NCBI GenBank assembly: GCA_050313995.1
Contig: JBNPMM010000002.1
Length of the DNA stretch: 64,000 bases
Direction: 5' to 3' (one strand)
DNA from: JAUMWX01 sp023394215
Lineage (GTDB): Bacteria > Bacillota > Clostridia > Tissierellales > Peptoniphilaceae
The position numbers and the translations under genes are program-made. The notes under the pieces were generated by a model. The model was not told the origin of the DNA, ran no database searches, and saw only the letters and a list, made by a program, of their open reading frames with translations. Below, piece after piece: positions 60,307 through 64,000 of the stretch; positions within the stretch are counted from its first letter, which is position 1; each line of letters starts with the position of its first letter.

Positions 60307-60395
60307 TTTAAAAATAGGCTCTACCAAACCGACCTTCTCCAAGTTGATTTTTAGGTCCAACTTTTTGGGATAAGTTCAATAAAGCCTCTTAAAAT

Positions 60396-61139
60396 CTATA
60401 CTTCCCTGTAATCTATCATAAACCATGAATTTATATTAATCGGAACTATTCCGCTTCCGCAATAATCACAAAACTTTTGCCCCAGCCTTCTTACAGGTCC
60501 GCCACAATTTGGACAGTTAAGACCTATAGCCTTTACCTTTGTATTTGAAAGCTTATTTAAATCCTGTATATAGGACATAGTAATTTCATAACGCTTCTGA
60601 CTTTTCGTATCCAAATCTCCGTCAAAAAGCCTTTCATCCCCATCCAAACTATAAGCTAAAGCCGAAAGAGAGGTTTGAAAAATAATAGATACAAGACCGC
60701 TGTCCTTAACGTATGAAGAAACAACCATATTATGAAAACTTATATCTCCAATATACCTTGTCAATCCGAGATTTTCATCGCTTTCTACAAGATTTTTCAC
60801 CTTTCTGAATATTTCCGGAGAAACTTCTTCCAAAAGCCCCGTATCTTTATGAGATATGGCGTTAAAAACGGATTCAAGTTGTCTTTTAACGCTCGCCTTA
60901 ACCTGATCCAGATTCAATTCAGGAAAGTCTTTTGCAATTCTCGGCCCATATATGGCATCCATGCCGCTTAAGCTCTTTTCTCTATCTGAAAAGCCTTCTT
61001 TGGTAAGACTTAAAACTTCTTTAACTTCCCTATCACCGAAATAGGTCTTCATAAAGCTCTTAACTCTCACATAAGCATATATACAAATTAAAACTATAAT
61101 TAAAAGCACTATCAAAAGCGCCAATCTTACAACATCCAT
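60396..61139 (-). CDS. Tim44-like domain protein with C-terminal zinc ribbon
   Basis: 247 residues from the ATG at 61139 behind GGAGTAAAA. One membrane helix at 5-25 (LALLIVLLIIVLICIYAYV). A Tim44/Tim44-like fold follows (FPELNLDQVKASVKRQLESV, FNAISHKDTGLLEEVSPEIF, VSIIFQTSLSALAYSLDGDE). The C-terminal CPNCGGPVRRLGQKFCDYCG ribbon (two CxxC) completes it. The Tim44-like fold in bacteria is found in membrane-associated proteins of unclear role. Three bases after holA, so in the same operon. Confidence 0.75.
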   Translation of the reverse strand: MDVVRLALLIVLLIIVLICIYAYVRVKSFMKTYFGDREVKEVLSLTKEGFSDREKSLSGMDAIYGPRIAKDFPELNLDQVKASVKRQLESVFNAISHKDTGLLEEVSPEIFRKVKNLVESDENLGLTRYIGDISFHNMVVSSYVKDSGLVSIIFQTSLSALAYSLDGDERLFDGDLDTKSQKRYEITMSYIQDLNKLSNTKVKAIGLNCPNCGGPVRRLGQKFCDYCGSGIVPININSWFMIDYREV

Positions 61140-61141
61140 TT

Positions 61142-62167
61142 TTACTCCATACAAAATTGAAAAATCAAATTCTCCACTATCGTTTCCAAACTCTTATTGG
61201 AAGTCTTTAACGCCAGCTCCCCTTCATAAGCAATCTTGTGAAGGCTTAAAAGCTTTTCAAAGGAAAAGTTTCTTACAAAAGCTGAAGTCTTATTGTACTC
61301 AAAAGTTTTTATATCACAATAATTAGCCGCCGTCTCAACCTTAATCCTGCTATTTACACAATCTTTTATACATATCAAATTTCTTATAAACCTTATAAGC
61401 ATATAAAATATAGGGGCTTTATCCTCAACATTAATATTTTTATAAACCCTTAAAGCCCTCTTCAAATTTTTCTGCCCCAAAGCATCCGTAAGAGCAAAAA
61501 TAATCTCACTTTGGCTCTTTTCTAAATTCTCCTTAACAAAATCAAGACTTAGCCTCTCGGATTCCATATTATTCAAAAGCTTATCAAGCTCATTTTCTAC
61601 ATCATAAAGGTTTTTATTTGAATCCTTATCCAAATAACCGAGACTGTCCCCTATATATTCCGCTGTAGCCTTATCTATCTGCTTTGATTTTCTTGTAAAA
61701 TACTTGCCTATAAAATTAATCAGATCCTTCTTATCAAGCCTGCCTATATCATATAGGTCCGCATAAGCAGTCAACTTCTTATAAAGTTTACCGCCCGTAA
61801 AGATTTTCCCATCCCTATTTATAAGGAATAAAATTGTCGAAGGATTAAAATTTTCAAAGCTATCTATAATAAAGCCAAGCTTGTCCTCGAACTTTTTCAC
61901 CCTGTCCTTATCCAAAACCATTCCATCCACGAAAATCAGTCTATAGGAAGCCATAACCGGCAAAGTTTCTATGGATTTCATATAATCTTCCTTGGTCAGA
62001 TTTGCATAATCATACTTTTCATAGTTAAAATCCAAAAAATCTCTACCTGCAAAATCCTTAAGTTCTTCTATAGCCATATCCAGCAAATAGATTTCCGAAG
62101 AATCTATAAGATTAATACTATTTATTTTATTTTTATTAATATTATTTAATAAGTCTATATAATTCAT
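61142..62167 (-). CDS. holA: DNA polymerase III delta subunit
   Basis: Clamp-loader subunit that opens the beta clamp. 341 residues with family text DSSEIYLLDMAIEELKDFAG, MASYRLIFVDGMVL, PSTILFLINRDGKI and DIGRLDKKDLINFI in the N-terminal domain. The helical C-terminus has RVYKNINVEDKAPIFYMLIR and a final ALKTSNKSLETIVENLIFQF. It starts behind AGAGGTTGGG. In Firmicutes it neighbours rpsT, as here. Confidence 0.92.
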   Translation of the reverse strand: MNYIDLLNNINKNKINSINLIDSSEIYLLDMAIEELKDFAGRDFLDFNYEKYDYANLTKEDYMKSIETLPVMASYRLIFVDGMVLDKDRVKKFEDKLGFIIDSFENFNPSTILFLINRDGKIFTGGKLYKKLTAYADLYDIGRLDKKDLINFIGKYFTRKSKQIDKATAEYIGDSLGYLDKDSNKNLYDVENELDKLLNNMESERLSLDFVKENLEKSQSEIIFALTDALGQKNLKRALRVYKNINVEDKAPIFYMLIRFIRNLICIKDCVNSRIKVETAANYCDIKTFEYNKTSAFVRNFSFEKLLSLHKIAYEGELALKTSNKSLETIVENLIFQFCME

Positions 62168-62182
62168 CCCAACCTCTGTTTA

Positions 62183-62191
62183 ATTATATCA
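62183..62191 (-). promoter_or_regulatory. Extended -10 promoter of holA
   Basis: On the minus strand TGATATAAT (62191-62183), 16 bases before the holA ATG; -35 not clear. The 5' leader would be only about 10 bases. Confidence 0.4.
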
Positions 62192-62234
62192 TACCAATAA
62201 AAGAAATTGACCTGAAAATTCTCAATTTTGCAAG

Positions 62235-62273
62235 TAAAAAAGCCCTCTATGAACCCACTTTCAAAGAGAACTT
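62235..62273 (-). terminator. Terminator after the HAD phosphatase gene
   Basis: Minus-strand AGTTCTCTTTGAA (62272-62260) pairs with TTCATAGAGGGCT (62253-62241), 12 of 13 positions with two G-U, then six T. Confidence 0.7.
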
Positions 62274-62284
62274 TTATCAAGAAA

Positions 62285-63016
62285 CTATAACTCGAATATC
62301 TCAACTCCCGATTTCAATTTATAGATGACGTCTTTTCTTTCAACTATGATATCAACCTTATCCCTCATATCATCGTCATTTTTAATCATATCCAGAAGCT
62401 TTCTTGAAGGATTCATCGCACTTGCATGCCCCATGGTTTTAAGCATTGAAAAATCTCCATTGGTGTCACCATAGGCGTAGGATTTTTCCGGATCTATATT
62501 ATACTGCTCTATAATACTTGAAAGCTCTCTTTGCTTCGAATTACTATCCCACATAGGATTTATTCGCCCGCTGAACTTGTTATTACTATCAAAAATATAA
62601 CCGGTACCCCTGCAGTCATCTATCCCATACTTTTCAGCCAGCTTTTCAACCAAAAAACTTGGCGAACCGGAAATAAAAAACACCTTATGGCCCAACTTTT
62701 TATGATAGCTGATCCTTTCTCTTGTGTACCTATATACCATTTCCCCGCCCTCTTCGATCACCTGACTTGCAGTAAAATCGATAAGCGACTTGTCCATACC
62801 CTCAAGCTTTTCCCTATAAACCTCACTTACTTCGTGCAGGTAGTCATCAAAATCTCCATATCTTCTCTCAAATAACTCATACTTGGATTTTACACTGTTT
62901 ATCCAATATTTTTCGTCAATAATCCCATATTTTACAAGCTTTTTAAAATGCTTAACCAATATGGACTCCCTGACTAAAGTTCCGTCAATATCAAAAAAAG
63001 CTCCAATATTTTTCAT
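62285..63016 (-). CDS. HAD-IB family hydrolase (phosphatase)
   Basis: 243 residues from the ATG at 63016 behind GGAGTATCTT. HAD motif 1 FFDIDGTLVRES near residue 6, motif 2 FISGSPSFLVEKLAEKYG, motif 3 Lys region (NSKQRELSSII) and motif 4 YAYGDTNGDFSML. The subfamily IB cap (residues about 20-80) is typical of SerB-like and YngC-type proteins. Candidate for a small phosphomonoesterase; the substrate is not known. Confidence 0.85.
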   Translation of the reverse strand: MKNIGAFFDIDGTLVRESILVKHFKKLVKYGIIDEKYWINSVKSKYELFERRYGDFDDYLHEVSEVYREKLEGMDKSLIDFTASQVIEEGGEMVYRYTRERISYHKKLGHKVFFISGSPSFLVEKLAEKYGIDDCRGTGYIFDSNNKFSGRINPMWDSNSKQRELSSIIEQYNIDPEKSYAYGDTNGDFSMLKTMGHASAMNPSRKLLDMIKNDDDMRDKVDIIVERKDVIYKLKSGVEIFEL

Positions 63017-63030
63017 AAGATACTCCAATC

Positions 63031-63504
63031 CTATTTCTTATTAACTTTTAAATCATCAAACTTTATTGCCTTTGTTTCCCCTTGTTCCTCAGAAATCTTT
63101 TTTTCCTTTTGAAGCTTTACCGCCTTTGTCTCCTTCTTATCTACAAAAGACTTTTTCTTAGAAACAGTCTCACCGACCTTGTTTTTCTTAGACTTAAACA
63201 TAGTAGCCAAGGAATCAAGAATATCCAAAATAAAAGAAAATAACAAGGCAACCCCGGCAAAGCTCAAGATTTTTATAGATGTCGAAAGCATGGAAAGCCC
63301 TGTTGCCGTCAAAATCGCCATATATCCTCTTATCAAGAAAACAAGACCAACTATAAGGGTAACAATAGGTATAATATACTTTATAAACTTATTCTTCACA
63401 AATATATATACTAACATAATCACAATTATAGCCGCCAAAGCAATCAAGGGAATCGACACCGTATCTCCCTTATATTTAGAAATTAATTCAAAAATACTTC
63501 TCAT
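63031..63504 (-). CDS. Small membrane protein of unknown function with basic C-terminal tail
   Basis: 157 residues behind TAGGAGAGGACT. Three or four predicted helices at about 17-110 are followed by a cytoplasmic tail of 45 residues rich in Lys/Glu (KSKKNKVGETVSKKKSFVDK, then KETKAVKLQKEKKISEEQGE) and TKAIKF / TKAVKL repeated in the tail. No family recognised. It is between map and the HAD gene on the same strand. Confidence 0.65.
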   Translation of the reverse strand: MRSIFELISKYKGDTVSIPLIALAAIIVIMLVYIFVKNKFIKYIIPIVTLIVGLVFLIRGYMAILTATGLSMLSTSIKILSFAGVALLFSFILDILDSLATMFKSKKNKVGETVSKKKSFVDKKETKAVKLQKEKKISEEQGETKAIKFDDLKVNKK

Positions 63505-63513
63505 AGTCCTCTC

Positions 63514-64000
63514 CTAAAACTCATAATTTTCAATCCATGCCAACTCTTCATCCGTCAAAAAATAATCATCCTGAAGAGTAAGTATATCCGCCTTTCCGTC
63601 CCTAATTACAAGTGTATGTTCAAATTGACAGGACTTAGAACCGTCTCTTGTCCTTGCGACCCATCCGTTATCATCAAGCTTCATCCTCCAATCTCCAACA
63701 TTAACCATAGGCTCTATGGTTATTACCATGTCTTCAATGAGTCTTCTACCCTTACCTGCTTCTCCATAATGTAAAACCTGAGGATCTTCGTGCATCTCTC
63801 TGCCTATTCCATGTCCTACGAAATCCCTAACAACTGAAAATCCGTTTTCTTCAACATAAGACTGGATTGCATGCCCTATATCTCCGAGCCTGTTTCCTGC
63901 GACAGCCTGATCTATCCCCCTATACATAGCCTCCTTGGTTACCTCCATAAGTCTCTTATCCTCATCGGAAAGTTCTCCTATGGCATAAGACCAACAAGAG
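63514..64000 (-). CDS. map: Methionine aminopeptidase type I (N-terminal part cut by window)
   Basis: Removes the initiator methionine from nascent proteins. 161 C-terminal residues are visible; the open frame continues past the window end. Metal ligands and fold marks present: FVGHGIGREMHEDPQVLHYG (His/Glu), MVITIEPMVNVGDWRMKLDD (Glu), GWVARTRDGSKSCQFEHTLV (Glu). After LVIRDGKADILTL there is a C-terminal tail of about 19 residues (DYFLTDEELAWIENYEF) that is longer than in the minimal enzyme. Such a tail is known in MetAP of other clostridia. The N-terminal part, including a possible SEC-C motif, cannot be judged. Confidence 0.94.
   Translation of the reverse strand, partial: SCWSYAIGELSDEDKRLMEVTKEAMYRGIDQAVAGNRLGDIGHAIQSYVEENGFSVVRDFVGHGIGREMHEDPQVLHYGEAGKGRRLIEDMVITIEPMVNVGDWRMKLDDNGWVARTRDGSKSCQFEHTLVIRDGKADILTLQDDYFLTDEELAWIENYEF

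Overview
The window is AT-rich DNA of a low-GC Gram-positive anaerobe. Most genes lie on the minus strand, and Ile ATA and Arg AGA codons are frequent. Gene content and order point to Clostridia in the broad sense. A sporulation-negative member of the Tissierellia/Peptoniphilaceae type would fit, with sortase-anchored proteins, amino-acid and sugar ABC uptake, and no gpr or spoIIP between lepA and rpsT where spore formers keep them. The genus cannot be read from the sequence. No rRNA, tRNA, transposase, integrase or CRISPR array was seen.

Layout. 1-2.4 kb: the start of a GntP-type permease (cut by the window edge) and two tandem paralogous membrane-anchored small proteins, one of them frameshifted. 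2.4-6.2 kb: groES-groEL under a CIRCE operator, then an OGG-type DNA glycosylase and a class B sortase. 6.3-13.1 kb (plus strand): an mglBAC-galMTK operon for galactose import and most of the Leloir pathway; galE is not here. 13.2-30.5 kb (minus): dut, RNase P RNA, nif3, trmK, rpoD, dnaG, a PEP-synthase/PPDK regulator, glyS, glyQ, recO, era, a DgkA-PAP2 fusion, ybeY, phoH, floA, nfeD, yihY and rpsU. 30.5-33.9 kb: HIT, mtaB, rsmE and prmA. 33.9-49.5 kb: accessory genes. These are a GNAT acetyltransferase, two small exported proteins, an uncharacterised sugar operon (isomerase, ABC transporter, PfkB kinase, DeoR regulator), a T-box controlled amino-acid ABC transporter, two cell-wall anchored surface proteins and an iron alcohol dehydrogenase. 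49.5-60.3 kb: dnaJ, dnaK, grpE, hrcA (second CIRCE), a FemAB ligase, hemW, lepA, two signal peptidases and rpsT. 60.4-64 kb: a Tim44-like zinc-ribbon protein, holA, a HAD phosphatase, a small membrane protein and the C-terminal part of methionine aminopeptidase.

The housekeeping genes follow the Bacillus subtilis order holA-rpsT-lepA-hemW-hrcA-grpE-dnaK-dnaJ-prmA-rsmE-mtaB-(HIT)-rpsU-nfeD-floA-phoH-ybeY-dgkA-era-recO-glyQ-glyS-yqfL-dnaG-sigA-trmK-nif3. Against that order, the 33.9-49.5 kb block looks like accessory DNA placed between dnaJ and prmA.

The most unusual regulatory object is the T-box leader at about 41.94-42.25 kb. It has one Stem I with a probable arginine (AGA) specifier. Two complete T-box/terminator decision modules follow in series, and their discriminator-pairing bases differ (TGGT, then TGGC). 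The most interesting metabolic object is the 35.6-41.7 kb sugar operon, whose substrate cannot be assigned from known operons.
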